A stretch of 23,592 bases of DNA from Parachlamydiaceae bacterium (GCA_013698165.1 JACCVN010000124.1:1-23592), one strand, 5' to 3'. Positions 7,868 through 15,571 are shown, counted from the stretch's first letter. Notes: generated by a model from the sequence alone, not told the origin. Made by a program: numbers and translations.

Positions 7868-8131
7868 ATGCCTAGCAGTTTTTTTGATGGCAGTCACATA
7901 CAATCTGGTTTTTCGGTAACTAATTTATTTAAAGCCGTAGAAGCATCAACAATTAGTGCAAAAACAAAATTACAGCAAATTGGAGCTCGCCGAAGCGCTA
8001 TTAGTATTCTAGATATGTTTGAAATGCAGATGTTAATGAACCACTTATCTCAAGTATCTGAGATGTCTACAAGTGTTGTCAGCGCTGCAAACTCAGCTAT
8101 ATCTTCAATGGCTCGTAACGTTAAAGGTTAA
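7868..8131 (+). CDS. cdsF: T3SS needle subunit CdsF (SctF)
   Basis: An 87-residue protein that polymerises into the extracellular needle. Size and pattern fit: a polar, Ser-rich N-terminus, a helix (NLFKAVEASTISAKTKLQQIG), a short break, and a second long helix (SILDMFEMQMLMNHLSQVSEM). It ends in a Ser/Ala/Asn-rich helical tail that would pack inside the needle. Chlamydial CdsF (CT666) is 83 residues. There is no signal peptide. The ATG at 7868 has the best SD of the window (AGGAGG five bases upstream), in keeping with a gene made in many copies. It sits between the CdsE-like and CdsG-like genes, as in Chlamydia. Confidence 0.82.
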   Translation: MPSSFFDGSHIQSGFSVTNLFKAVEASTISAKTKLQQIGARRSAISILDMFEMQMLMNHLSQVSEMSTSVVSAANSAISSMARNVKG

Positions 8132-8142
8132 TAGCCACGATA

Positions 8143-8166
8143 GGGGCAGTAGGTTCCTACTGCTCC
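8143..8166 (+). terminator. Hairpin just after cdsF
   Basis: Stem 8143-8153 pairs with 8156-8166 (10 of 11 pairs) around a two-base loop, 12 bases after the cdsF stop and with no T-run. It is more likely an RNA stabiliser or partial terminator that raises cdsF above cdsG than a full stop. Confidence 0.5.
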
Positions 8167-8241
8167 TACGTCTGATTAAAGCGATTTATCGCTGTATAAA
8201 TGTAGAGCAATTAACGAAAAGTGACAGGATTGAGGTTCAAA

Positions 8242-8688
8242 ATGAGCGAAGCACTGTTAAGTGAATTTATCGATGATTTTCCACTGCTGATCGAAGCAGG
8301 TTTTGTTGCCGTGAAACAGTTAGATGAGGTAAATGCTACCCGCTTATTTAACGCCGCACAAGCTATAAGTCCTCAATCTACAGCTCCACAGATTGGGCTG
8401 GGATACATCGCCTTGAATAAGCTTGAGCTTAAAGAGGCAATGCGAATTTTTGAAGGGGTCATTAAAGCTGAACCCGAAAATTACCTGGCACAAACTTTTT
8501 TTGGTATTTGTTTACTTTTAACGAAAACTAGACGCGAAGAAGGTGAAAAACTTATCCAAGAAGCTACGGCCAAAACGAACGACCCTACAGTAAAATCACT
8601 GGGGGCAATTTCGTTGGAATGGGCAGACAAAGATTTATCAAAGAAGGGACCTCCTTTCTTTGCGGATCTTGAAAGCAAGGATAAATAG
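8242..8688 (+). CDS. cdsG: Needle-subunit chaperone CdsG (TPR)
   Basis: A 148-residue cytoplasmic protein with TPR-like helix pairs. Examples are the helix TRLFNAAQAISPQSTAPQIG, the stretch GYIALNKLELKEAMRIFEGV, and the helix pair around LAQTFFGICLLLTKTRREEG. The ATG at 8242 is preferred over an in-frame GTG at 8221 because TGAGG lies seven bases before it. CT667 (CdsG) has the same place and size and is reported as a partner of CdsE and CdsF. YscG/PscG-type needle chaperones are also TPR proteins, which supports the role. Confidence 0.75.
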   Translation: MSEALLSEFIDDFPLLIEAGFVAVKQLDEVNATRLFNAAQAISPQSTAPQIGLGYIALNKLELKEAMRIFEGVIKAEPENYLAQTFFGICLLLTKTRREEGEKLIQEATAKTNDPTVKSLGAISLEWADKDLSKKGPPFFADLESKDK

Positions 8689-8708
8689 AACTAAATAATA
8701 GTTTTTTG

Positions 8709-8731
8709 AGGGGTTGCCGCACCGCTCCCCT
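8709..8731 (+). terminator. Weak hairpin after cdsG
   Basis: AGGGG (8709-8713) pairs with CCCCT (8727-8731), followed by TTAAT. The stem is short with mismatches inside, so this is a possible weak terminator only. Confidence 0.3.
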
Positions 8732-8816
8732 TTAATAATGCGATCTCGTATATTACTTCCCCATATTAGCCCCTCCGACCTGCGGCTCATTAACCACTTA
8801 TGTAAGGAATTTAGCC

Positions 8817-9506
8817 ATGGCAGGACATGAAGACAAAGTAGAAAAAATAGAAAAACTCTCCTCTACAGAGAAAACATCAGCCCCTTTTGAGGTAGATTCC
8901 GAAGAAAATCGGATCGCCCCTAATAAGGAGCAGTTTGAAACGCTGATGGGACAAAAGCCTATAGAGCCAGAGACCACTGCCGGTCGCAAGGTCGAGTCCA
9001 CCAAGGTATCCTTGGTCGATCAAGTGGCAGATTTAAGCCGTCGCGCAGGTCAAGTGGGCCGTTCGCCCCCTGAACTACTCGTCGCGCAAGCTCAAGAAGT
9101 GATCACTAAGATTGATGAACTCAAGGAAAAGCTCAGTACCCCAAATCTTGAAATTAAGGGCTCGGTTCAGAATCTCCTTACCAATAAGCTTTCTCATATT
9201 GATGAAAGCCTCAAAGTGGCCCTTTCTAAAGCTGGGGTAGAATATGATGTTGCTCCAAGTGTTTCTAGACAATCGTCAAATCCGATTGAGCGCTTTTTAG
9301 GCTTTTTACAAGATAGTCAGTCGCGCCTGAACACATTGTCGTCAGATGTTTCCACAATGGCTGCGACTAAAGGCGAGTTCACACCAGCGCTAATGCTATC
9401 AATGCAAGTGAAAGTGGGCTTTGTGCAACAAGAGCTGGAGTTTTTTACAGCTTTACTCAACAAAGCTCTAGAATCGACAAAAACGATTATGAACGTACAA
9501 GTATAA
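8817..9506 (+). CDS. CT668-like T3SS protein with an inner-rod (SctI)-like C-terminus
   Basis: A 229-residue protein between cdsG and cdsN, the place of C. trachomatis CT668 (about 220 residues). The first 65 residues are charged and probably disordered. Residues 65-150 are helical. The last 45 residues contain a Pro followed by MLSMQVKVGFVQQELEFFTALL and end in a short helix with a near-terminal Gln. SctI/YscI/PrgJ inner-rod proteins end in the same way: a Pro, a helix with L-x-x-Q, an E-L pair, then a final helix. Known inner-rod proteins are only about 85-145 residues, so the N-terminal two thirds would be an extension. AAGGA lies about nine bases before the ATG. Confidence 0.62.
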   Translation: MAGHEDKVEKIEKLSSTEKTSAPFEVDSEENRIAPNKEQFETLMGQKPIEPETTAGRKVESTKVSLVDQVADLSRRAGQVGRSPPELLVAQAQEVITKIDELKEKLSTPNLEIKGSVQNLLTNKLSHIDESLKVALSKAGVEYDVAPSVSRQSSNPIERFLGFLQDSQSRLNTLSSDVSTMAATKGEFTPALMLSMQVKVGFVQQELEFFTALLNKALESTKTIMNVQV

Positions 9507-9553
9507 CGTTTTTATTGAACGGGTTTACAAGTACAAATGCGTAGGTGGGACTT

Positions 9554-10864
9554 ATGGAAAGTCGATTTGATCAGCTGCTCGGCAGTTTAGATGAACTGGA
9601 AATGACGACGATCAATGGTCGCATCACCGAAATTGTTGGGATGTTGATCAGAGCGATCGTTCCCGAAGTAAAAATTGGCGAAATATGCCTCATAAAGCGC
9701 GCCGGCCCACCTCTCTTAGCGGAGGTGGTTGGATTTACACGCGATGAGGTATTTCTTTCGCCCCTTGGGGAAATGACCGGCATAGGGCCATCTTCTGAAG
9801 TCATTCCAACACATCTCCCGCTACATATTAAAGTCGGCCCTAATCTTCTTGGGCGAGTTCTTAATGGCCTTGGCGAACCCTTAGACCTGGATACCAAAGG
9901 TCCATTGGAACTTACAGAGACCTGCCCGGTTATTAGAGCACCGCCAGACCCTTTAAAAAGAAAGCGGATTAGCGAGCCTATTTCCGTCGGTGTTCGAGCC
10001 ATTGATGGAGTTTTGAGTACAGGTGAAGGTCAGCGTGTCGGTATATTTGCGGCGGCCGGTGGTGGTAAATCCACTCTTTTAGGCATGATCGCCCGCAATG
10101 CTAAAGCTGACGTCAATGTTATCAGTTTGATCGGTGAGCGTGGTCGTGAGTTACGTGATTTTATCGAACATGATTTAGGACCCGAGGGACTAGCCCGTTC
10201 GGTTCTGGTGATTTCTACATCCGATCAAGCTTCTCAGTTACGATTAAATGCCGCTTATGTGGGCACGGCCATTGCAGAGTATTTCCGCGATCAAGGCAAG
10301 ACTGTCATCTTGATGATGGACTCTGTCACTCGTTTCGCGCGTGCGCTTCGTGAAGTAGGCCTGGCAGCCGGCGAACCGCCTGCAAGGGCTGGATACACTC
10401 CTTCAGTGTTTTCGACCTTGCCAAAGCTATTAGAACGCTCCGGAAATTCCGATAAAGGTTCGATTACAGCTTTTTATACGATTTTAGTTGCCGGCGATGA
10501 CATGAATGAGCCGGTCGCCGATGAAGTGCGTTCGATTCTGGATGGGCATATTATCCTTTCTAGTGAATTGGCAAGACAATTCCACTATCCGGCTATCGAC
10601 GTCCTCTCTTCTGCTAGCCGTGTGATGCCATCCATCGTCCCGAAAGAACACTTACTGCTGGTCGGTAAGCTGAGAGAAGTGTTAGCGCATTACAAAAAAA
10701 ACGAACTTTTAATCAAAATTGGTGAATATAAACGGGGAGCAGATAAGATGGGAGATTTTGCGATAGACAATATCGACAAGGTCAACAAATTTTTGAAGCA
10801 GGCTGTTGATGAAAAGTGTTCTTTTCAAGAGACTTTGCAGCTACTAAGATCGATATTTAAATAA
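9554..10864 (+). CDS. cdsN: T3SS ATPase CdsN (SctN/FliI family)
   Basis: This hexameric ATPase at the cytoplasmic gate unfolds substrates and releases chaperones. It has 436 residues from the ATG at 9554, which has AGGTGGGA directly before it; a TTG at 9545 would add three. Visible motifs include the Walker A block AAAGGGKST at about 166-174, GERGRE at about 194-199, the Walker B block VILMMDSVTR at about 251-260, the family block AGEPPARAGYTPSVF, and SASRVMPSI containing the probable arginine finger (about R356). The length is normal for the family (430-450). It is followed after 20 bases by the CdsO-like gene, the usual ATPase-stalk pair. Confidence 0.97.
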   Translation: MESRFDQLLGSLDELEMTTINGRITEIVGMLIRAIVPEVKIGEICLIKRAGPPLLAEVVGFTRDEVFLSPLGEMTGIGPSSEVIPTHLPLHIKVGPNLLGRVLNGLGEPLDLDTKGPLELTETCPVIRAPPDPLKRKRISEPISVGVRAIDGVLSTGEGQRVGIFAAAGGGKSTLLGMIARNAKADVNVISLIGERGRELRDFIEHDLGPEGLARSVLVISTSDQASQLRLNAAYVGTAIAEYFRDQGKTVILMMDSVTRFARALREVGLAAGEPPARAGYTPSVFSTLPKLLERSGNSDKGSITAFYTILVAGDDMNEPVADEVRSILDGHIILSSELARQFHYPAIDVLSSASRVMPSIVPKEHLLLVGKLREVLAHYKKNELLIKIGEYKRGADKMGDFAIDNIDKVNKFLKQAVDEKCSFQETLQLLRSIFK

Positions 10865-10884
10865 TTTTCTAACGACGGCTAAAA

Positions 10885-11391
10885 ATGACAGTTTCACTAG
10901 CTTACCCTTTAGAGCAAATTATCAAGGTTAAACAAAACCGGGTCGAAGAGCAGGAAAAAGTCGTCAGGGCAAGGCAAGAAGCTCTTGAAAAAGAAAAACA
11001 AAAGCTTAAAGAGAAAGAAGAGATCCGCGATAAGGCCAAGCAGCATGAGAGAGACAAACTGCAGCAGCTGCGGGATGAGATGGATCACGGAACCACATCG
11101 GACAAGATCCAACAGATGAAGGCCTATCTCAATGTCGCAAAAGAAAAGGTCCAGATCGAAGAAAAAAAAGTTAAGGACCAACAAGATCAGGTCGAATTGG
11201 CGAATAAAGCATTAAAAGCTGCCCAAGATGAATTGAAAATAAAAAGACAAGAAGTTGACAAACTTCAAATTCATAAAAAGGACTGGCTTAAAGAGATGCA
11301 AAAAGAATTAGAAGTTATCGAAGCCCGGGAGCAAGATGAATTGGGCTCGACAAGTTTTCTATCTCACAAACGTATGAGGGAAAGAAAATAA
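10885..11391 (+). CDS. cdsO: T3SS stalk protein CdsO (SctO/YscO/FliJ type)
   Basis: A 168-residue, almost continuous Lys/Glu/Gln-rich coiled coil (about residues 8-150) with a conserved-looking start (YPLEQIIKVKQNRVEEQEK) and a short basic tail. Proteins of this type form the central stalk that turns in the ATPase hexamer and receives chaperones. CT670 has the same size and the same place after cdsN. The ribosome site is weak, so translation may depend on coupling to cdsN, 20 bases upstream. Confidence 0.88.
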   Translation: MTVSLAYPLEQIIKVKQNRVEEQEKVVRARQEALEKEKQKLKEKEEIRDKAKQHERDKLQQLRDEMDHGTTSDKIQQMKAYLNVAKEKVQIEEKKVKDQQDQVELANKALKAAQDELKIKRQEVDKLQIHKKDWLKEMQKELEVIEAREQDELGSTSFLSHKRMRERK

Positions 11392-11405
11392 AGGAGAATA
11401 AGTAT

Positions 11406-12653
11406 ATGGAAGACCACTCACCTCTTATTAAATCTACTTCCGGAAAGAGTAGTTATTACCGTTCTGAAGGTACCGACAAGCCTAGCGGCACGCCGGCCGG
11501 AAGCAAAAATTTTAAAAAAATTTTAGAAAGTGATGACGAACCCAAAGATGGCAGTGAGGTCGTCGAAGGCAAAAATGATAGTGGAGGGCTTGAAGATGAT
11601 CTTATCGCGACTGGTGACCCAGTCAAAGTAAGTGCTCATACTCATGCCTCTGTGACAAAGTCGCCATTTGCCTTAGTCACATCGGACAGTAGATCAACTT
11701 TATCTAAGAAAGCTCCTCCGGTCTCTCCGGAAGTCGCTGATAAAATAAGTCCCGATGTGAATTTGTTGTTAGTTGACAATTCTGACAAAGAAGATACGGG
11801 TATTTTTGATTCTAAATTTCCATCTGTATCCCCATTGGATCCAAAACCAACAGTTTCTGCAGATGGGAAATCTAACCCTACTCCAACTCCCGCTGTCCCA
11901 TCGGAAACTCCCGCTGTCCGATCGGACGGTTCACACGTGATTAAAGGGGAAGTTAAAGGGGAAGTTAAAGGGGAAGATAAGGGAGAAGTTAAAGTGGCAT
12001 TTAAAGAAGTCCTTAATAAGGACCCTGCCGAGTTAGCTTCCTTACAAAAGCTAAAAGCTACTCCAGAATATTCTGAAGCACATTTAGAAAAAGCTAGAGA
12101 AGCACAATATACCAATAAGGAAACCTCTAAGAGTGAAAATATCAGCACTCAATTTAACCGTGAGCAACCGGATCTTTCCTATGTTAATCCACTAGGGATC
12201 CCGACACAGCAAAATCTAATTACTCCAGCGGAAGTTCAACCAGCACGCCCATTGACATCCGCAAATCTTCAAAGCTTGGTAGAACAGCTTGTCAAAGAGC
12301 TATCGGTCGTTAAAACGGGCGATAAAACTGAAACATCTATTGTGCTCGGTAACCCACCGCAATTTAATGGGGTAAAAATTGTCATCACTGGATATGAAAG
12401 TGCGAGCAATGAGTTTAACCTTAGGTTTGAAAATCTTTCCCAAGAAGCTCTATTGCTGGTTAATCAGCAGCAAAATCGCGCTGATCTGATGTCAAATTTG
12501 CAGCAAAAAGGGTATAATGTTCATATCTTTACAACCACTACCTATACTGAAAATAACACTTTGACAGCTCAAGCCACACCAAATGAACGTGAAAGACGAG
12601 ATGAGGGAGATGGACAACGTAAACGTGATGAGGAAGAAGGTAGACAAAAGTAA
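11406..12653 (+). CDS. cdsP: Needle-length control and substrate-switch protein CdsP (SctP/YscP/FliK type)
   Basis: A 415-residue protein. The first 290 residues are Ser/Thr/Pro/Lys-rich and low-complexity, as expected of a secreted molecular ruler. Residues of about 300-380 form a compact domain with NPPQFNGVKIVITGYES, FNLRFENLSQEALLLV and a final Leu-rich helix. This matches the T3S4 domain that switches export from needle to later substrates. A highly charged tail (RERRDEGDGQRKRDEEEG) ends it. C. trachomatis CT671 is shorter (about 280). In-frame DNA repeats lie in the ruler part at 11885-11926 and 11943-11994. AAGGAG lies before the ATG. Confidence 0.85.
   Translation: MEDHSPLIKSTSGKSSYYRSEGTDKPSGTPAGSKNFKKILESDDEPKDGSEVVEGKNDSGGLEDDLIATGDPVKVSAHTHASVTKSPFALVTSDSRSTLSKKAPPVSPEVADKISPDVNLLLVDNSDKEDTGIFDSKFPSVSPLDPKPTVSADGKSNPTPTPAVPSETPAVRSDGSHVIKGEVKGEVKGEDKGEVKVAFKEVLNKDPAELASLQKLKATPEYSEAHLEKAREAQYTNKETSKSENISTQFNREQPDLSYVNPLGIPTQQNLITPAEVQPARPLTSANLQSLVEQLVKELSVVKTGDKTETSIVLGNPPQFNGVKIVITGYESASNEFNLRFENLSQEALLLVNQQQNRADLMSNLQQKGYNVHIFTTTTYTENNTLTAQATPNERERRDEGDGQRKRDEEEGRQK
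11885..11926 (+). repeat. Two tandem 21-bp units in cdsP
   Basis: Units 11885-11905 and 11906-11926 differ at one base and encode the repeated peptide TPAVPSE / TPAVRSD. The repeat is in frame. Confidence 0.8.
11943..11994 (+). repeat. About four tandem 12-bp units in cdsP
   Basis: The repeated unit AAAGGGGAAGTT, with small changes, encodes GEVKGEVKGEDKGEVK. Changes in copy number would lengthen or shorten the protein by four residues without a frameshift. Confidence 0.85.
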
Positions 12654-12786
12654 TCTTTTATAAAAGCACGCATTGTGCACTCCGGAATGCATTTGCTGGG
12701 CAAGTTAGCTTGACCAGCGATCCTTGGAATTAACTTCCTCGCTTATAATGCATTCTGGAATATCCTTGTACACCTTAACAGTGTAC
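12654..12786. repeat. Nested short inverted repeats after cdsP
   Basis: This is the first part of a 604-base gene-free stretch. A 10-bp stem at about 12692-12717 (GCTGGGCAAG with CTTGACCAGC) sits inside an outer imperfect repeat around GAATGCATT (about 12683) and AATGCATTC (about 12748). A GTACAC/GTGTAC stem at 12768-12786 follows. Directly after the stop there is a 12-base palindrome, CTTTTATAAAAG. One or more of these probably ends the cdsE-cdsP transcript. Confidence 0.5.
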
Positions 12787-12862
12787 TAGTTAAGCGTAAA
12801 GGGGTCAGCAAAAATTCGCGCCTATGCCTTTGTCAGTTACCAAGAAATTTGGAAACAGACAA

Positions 12863-13023
12863 GTACGCTGTCAAGGTAGAATTTTCGGCTATTTCTAGCG
12901 TGAAAGCTCCCGTGGTTTGTCGATCGTAAAAGGGATTGTATTAGTCAATACAGCCCCTTTACGATCGGCAAACCAAGGGGCTTTGACGCAGAAATAGTCG
13001 AAAATACTACCTTGACAGTGTAC
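12863..13023. repeat. 161-base imperfect palindrome (MITE-like or long transcript hairpin)
   Basis: The left arm 12863-12942 and right arm 12944-13023 are inverted copies about 80 bases long, roughly 80-85% identical with a few single-base gaps. GTAC occurs at both outer ends and CGATCG and CGTAAA near the centre. A second, outer match pairs a CAAAAATTCGC block at about 12809-12819 with GCGAATTTTTG at about 13033-13043. No reading frame of note runs through it. Confidence 0.8.
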
Positions 13024-13130
13024 AGGTATGGTGCGAATTTTTGTTTTCCCTCTTCTGTATTCACATTCCCAATTCGATTTTTTTCTTTCTTATGATAAAA
13101 GCAAAATGACCCATTATCTTGTCTTTAAAT

Positions 13131-13161
13131 TTTTAAGGGGGTACTACTACCCCCCTTAAAA
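13131..13161. repeat. Perfect 11-bp inverted repeat upstream of the collagen-like gene
   Basis: TTTTAAGGGGG (13131-13141) pairs perfectly with 13151-13161 around a nine-base loop, about 100 bases before the gene start. There is no T-run after it. It could be a terminator read from either side, an operator, or a leader hairpin. Confidence 0.6.
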
Positions 13162-13257
13162 GTCCAAAGGTCGAGATTATCCAAATCTGAAAAACAATTA
13201 TGAATGTCTAATTGTTAAGATTTATCATGAAAAATGAATAACTTTAAGGGAAATATT

Positions 13258-13995
13258 ATGTTCAAAAACATTGGGCTTCATCTGGTAACTTTTTTAATGC
13301 CTATCCTGGCCTACGCAGAATTAAATGACTTCAAAATAGATAGTATAAATAGTCCTGAAAGCAAATCTGTTTGCAGCGAAATACGCTCCGGCCCGACAGG
13401 TCCCACGGGCCCTACAGGCCCTACAGGCCCGACCGGCCCGCGTGGAAAAAGAGGGAGATTAGGTTTTGATGGGCCTACAGGGCCAACAGGCGCGACGGGT
13501 GTTGGCGCTTCAAGCTTTGCCCATTTTTATTTTAGAACGTCAGATGTAAGCTCTTTAATCATCCCGGTAAATTCACCCTTTGAATTCCCAAGTGACGGAC
13601 CAAGCAAAGGAAGTGCAGTAATTAGGACCGACAACACAACTTTCGCTCTTGTCGTGCCAGGCATTTATCAAATATATTTTCAGGCAACTGTGGATTTAGG
13701 GGGAACTACCACTGGGGCAGTAGAAACAGGGCAACTTTGGGTAACGTTAGACACAGGAAGCGGCTTTAATGGTCTTCTTTACACTGTCGTCGGTGCATCA
13801 AATACTAATAATACCACCACAACACCAAATGCAACGGAAATCACCGGCACAGTTCTCATTGAAACTACTACTCCACTAACTTTTTTACAAATTGCAAATG
13901 CAACCCTTACCAATCCTCTGACACTTTCTGTGATCCCCACTCAAAGGGTATTGACTGGACATTTAATCATCACACTACTGGAAGATAACTCATAA
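13258..13995 (+). CDS. Secreted collagen-like protein with a C-terminal globular domain
   Basis: A 245-residue protein from the ATG at 13258, which has AAGGG seven bases before it; an ATG at 13234 has none. A signal peptide of 20 residues ends in AYA before ELNDF. Residues 45-83 are 13 Gly-X-Y triplets, seven of them Gly-Pro-Thr, broken by a basic stretch (RGKRGRLGFD). The remaining 160 residues are strand-rich with a FALVVPGIYQIYFQATVDLG core and an end rich in Thr and hydrophobic strands. They resemble in character the trimeric jelly-roll C-terminal domains of BclA-like and C1q/TNF-like proteins. Surface exposure and trimer formation are inferred. It lies between cdsP and cdsQ, which are adjacent in C. 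trachomatis, and has its own flanking hairpins, so it is an inserted unit. Confidence 0.82.
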   Translation: MFKNIGLHLVTFLMPILAYAELNDFKIDSINSPESKSVCSEIRSGPTGPTGPTGPTGPTGPRGKRGRLGFDGPTGPTGATGVGASSFAHFYFRTSDVSSLIIPVNSPFEFPSDGPSKGSAVIRTDNTTFALVVPGIYQIYFQATVDLGGTTTGAVETGQLWVTLDTGSGFNGLLYTVVGASNTNNTTTTPNATEITGTVLIETTTPLTFLQIANATLTNPLTLSVIPTQRVLTGHLIITLLEDNS

Positions 13996-14000
13996 GTTTA

Positions 14001-14027
14001 TAGGCTGCTGCGAGGGGCAGCAGCCTA
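14001..14027 (+). terminator. Hairpin after the collagen-like gene
   Basis: Stem 14001-14011 pairs with 14017-14027, and a long T-run begins about ten bases later (after ATCCCCC). It ends the collagen-like transcript and resembles the hairpin at 5548-5576. Confidence 0.65.
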
Positions 14028-14085
14028 CAACATCCCCCTTTTTTAATAAAATTATCCTCTTTTAATATTTTTTTCTTGCTTCCTA

Positions 14086-14114
14086 TTGCCTCAAATCGGC
14101 TATAACTGTATTAG
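14086..14114 (+). promoter_or_regulatory. Possible promoter for cdsQ
   Basis: TTGCCT (14086-14091) and TATTAG (14109-14114) are 17 bases apart, each matching four of six consensus bases, about 50 bases before the cdsQ ATG. A terminator upstream makes a promoter here likely, but the boxes are weak. Confidence 0.35.
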
Positions 14115-14164
14115 ACAAAACAAATGTCCAACAAAGATCACTTGATTTAACCTAATTAGTAGTT

Positions 14165-15496
14165 ATGACGACTTCCATACCCTATTCTTGGCTAAAACAG
14201 CTTCCTGCTTCGGCGCTGAATGTCCAAACGGAATTTCCCTTTGGTACACCACCGACATTCCCTTGGGAGCAATTTAGTGCAGTTTTTGCCAAAGTATTTC
14301 AACTTGAAGGGGTCAAGATCGAAGCTTCAAATTGGGAATTTAGGCAAGAGGATGAACTGTTTGCTCAACTTGGAAGTCAATCCGTTGCCCTACATTGCGA
14401 CGTCAGCACCTTAAAAGGGACTTTCTGGTTCGTCATGTCGGAAAAAGAACGTGAACAGCTCATGAGTCTATTGTTAACAAACAAACTTGATGGCGAAGTG
14501 ATCGACAAAGTTTATCAAAAAGCCTTTCTAGAATTTCTTGCTCTTGAGCTTTTTAGCATCTGCAATAAGCTGGAATATCAAAAAGATCTGACGCCCCATA
14601 TTCTCCATTCTACAGAACTCCCAAACGAAGCTTGCTTCACCCAAGATATTTCCATTAAATTTTCCAATAGAACATTTAATGTTAGGATGATTGCCAGCGA
14701 AGAATTACGCAACTCCTGGAAAGAACGTTTTGCAGAAAGAAGTCTATCCCTACAAATCCCCAAAGCAATGGCAGAAAAAATTAAAGTCACCCTTCGATTA
14801 GAAGGTGGCTCAACCGCAATGAGCTTAGGAGAATGGAAACAATCTTCAGTTGGTGATTTTTTACTCCTTGACCGCACGACCCTAAGGTCTGGCGATAATC
14901 AGGGGACCCTTATGATTACTCTTTTCCAACAGCCATTTTTTCTGGCTCAAGTCAAAGATGGCAATGTTAAAATTCTAGATTACCCTCTCTACCACGAGGC
15001 TCCGGCAACTATGGTTACAAATGATGATGATGAATTAGATGAATTCGAAATCGAGAACAATCATACATTCAGTGATGATCTGAGTGACATGAGTGACGAA
15101 AATACAACTCACAATGGGCATACGACACTCCATGACGATACCTCGAAGCATGATACTACTTCAAGCAACGCTACAATGTCGCACGACAGCTCAATTTCAG
15201 ATCATGAAATTGATTCAACCACCCAAGCACATTCCGTAAAAACACCCCCCAACTTTACTCCTTCAGCTGATAAGCCTTTGAATCCTAACAACATACCTGT
15301 CACTGTCGTCATAGAAGTTGGACGTATAGAAATGACTATTCAAAGGCTCGTCGAATTGCAACCTGGAAGTCTGCTCGATCTTAATGTCCACCCCGAAGAT
15401 GGAGTAGACCTGACTATTAATGGTCAAATCGTCGCAAAGGGTGAACTCCTAAAGATTGGAGACTCACTAGGAGTTCGAATTCTTGACAAAGGCTAA
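14165..15496 (+). CDS. cdsQ: T3SS C-ring/sorting platform protein CdsQ (SctQ/YscQ/FliN)
   Basis: This 443-residue protein forms the cytoplasmic sorting platform. The last 68 residues (376-443) are a clear SpoA/SPOA domain: VTVVIEVGRIEMTIQRLVEL, LQPGSLLDL, DGVDLTINGQIVAKGELL, and a final GVRIL. A more divergent SpoA-like unit lies at about 204-277 (KIKVTLRLEGG to VKILDYP). Between them is a linker of about 90 residues that is rich in Asp, Ser, Thr and His, unusual for the family. Other SctQ proteins are often also made as a short C-terminal form from an internal start. Here no internal ATG has a strong SD, though one at 15011 lies about 11 bases after GAGG. Confidence 0.9.
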   Translation: MTTSIPYSWLKQLPASALNVQTEFPFGTPPTFPWEQFSAVFAKVFQLEGVKIEASNWEFRQEDELFAQLGSQSVALHCDVSTLKGTFWFVMSEKEREQLMSLLLTNKLDGEVIDKVYQKAFLEFLALELFSICNKLEYQKDLTPHILHSTELPNEACFTQDISIKFSNRTFNVRMIASEELRNSWKERFAERSLSLQIPKAMAEKIKVTLRLEGGSTAMSLGEWKQSSVGDFLLLDRTTLRSGDNQGTLMITLFQQPFFLAQVKDGNVKILDYPLYHEAPATMVTNDDDELDEFEIENNHTFSDDLSDMSDENTTHNGHTTLHDDTSKHDTTSSNATMSHDSSISDHEIDSTTQAHSVKTPPNFTPSADKPLNPNNIPVTVVIEVGRIEMTIQRLVELQPGSLLDLNVHPEDGVDLTINGQIVAKGELLKIGDSLGVRILDKG

Positions 15497-15504
15497 TAAT
15501 GATA

Positions 15505-15571
15505 ACCTTTTCGGTCAAAAAAGAGCGTAGCTCTGGCACTTATCGCTTGTCCCGATTTTTGATCGAAAGGT
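15505..15571 (+). promoter_or_regulatory. Hairpin covering the pkn5 ribosome site
   Basis: Left arm 15505-15521 and right arm 15556-15571 pair over 16 positions, with one bulge and one G-T pair. An inner AGAGC/GCTCT hairpin lies at 15522-15534. The right arm contains AAAGG, the only SD-like stretch before the pkn5 ATG at 15584. Confidence 0.5.

Noticed and set aside
9571..10002. 143-codon open frame on the minus strand inside cdsN
   Set aside because: cdsN is certain from its Walker motifs, and the antisense frame has Ser/Arg-rich, non-protein-like composition.
11642..12148. 168-codon open frame on the minus strand inside cdsP
   Set aside because: It is antisense to a well-supported gene. 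Its Ser/Thr/Leu-rich composition comes from reading the low-complexity ruler region backwards, and it has no motif of its own.
12654..13257. A transposase gene or tRNA in the large gap before the collagen-like gene
   Set aside because: No open frame of useful length and no tRNA-like cloverleaf with a T-loop motif was seen; only inverted repeats are present.
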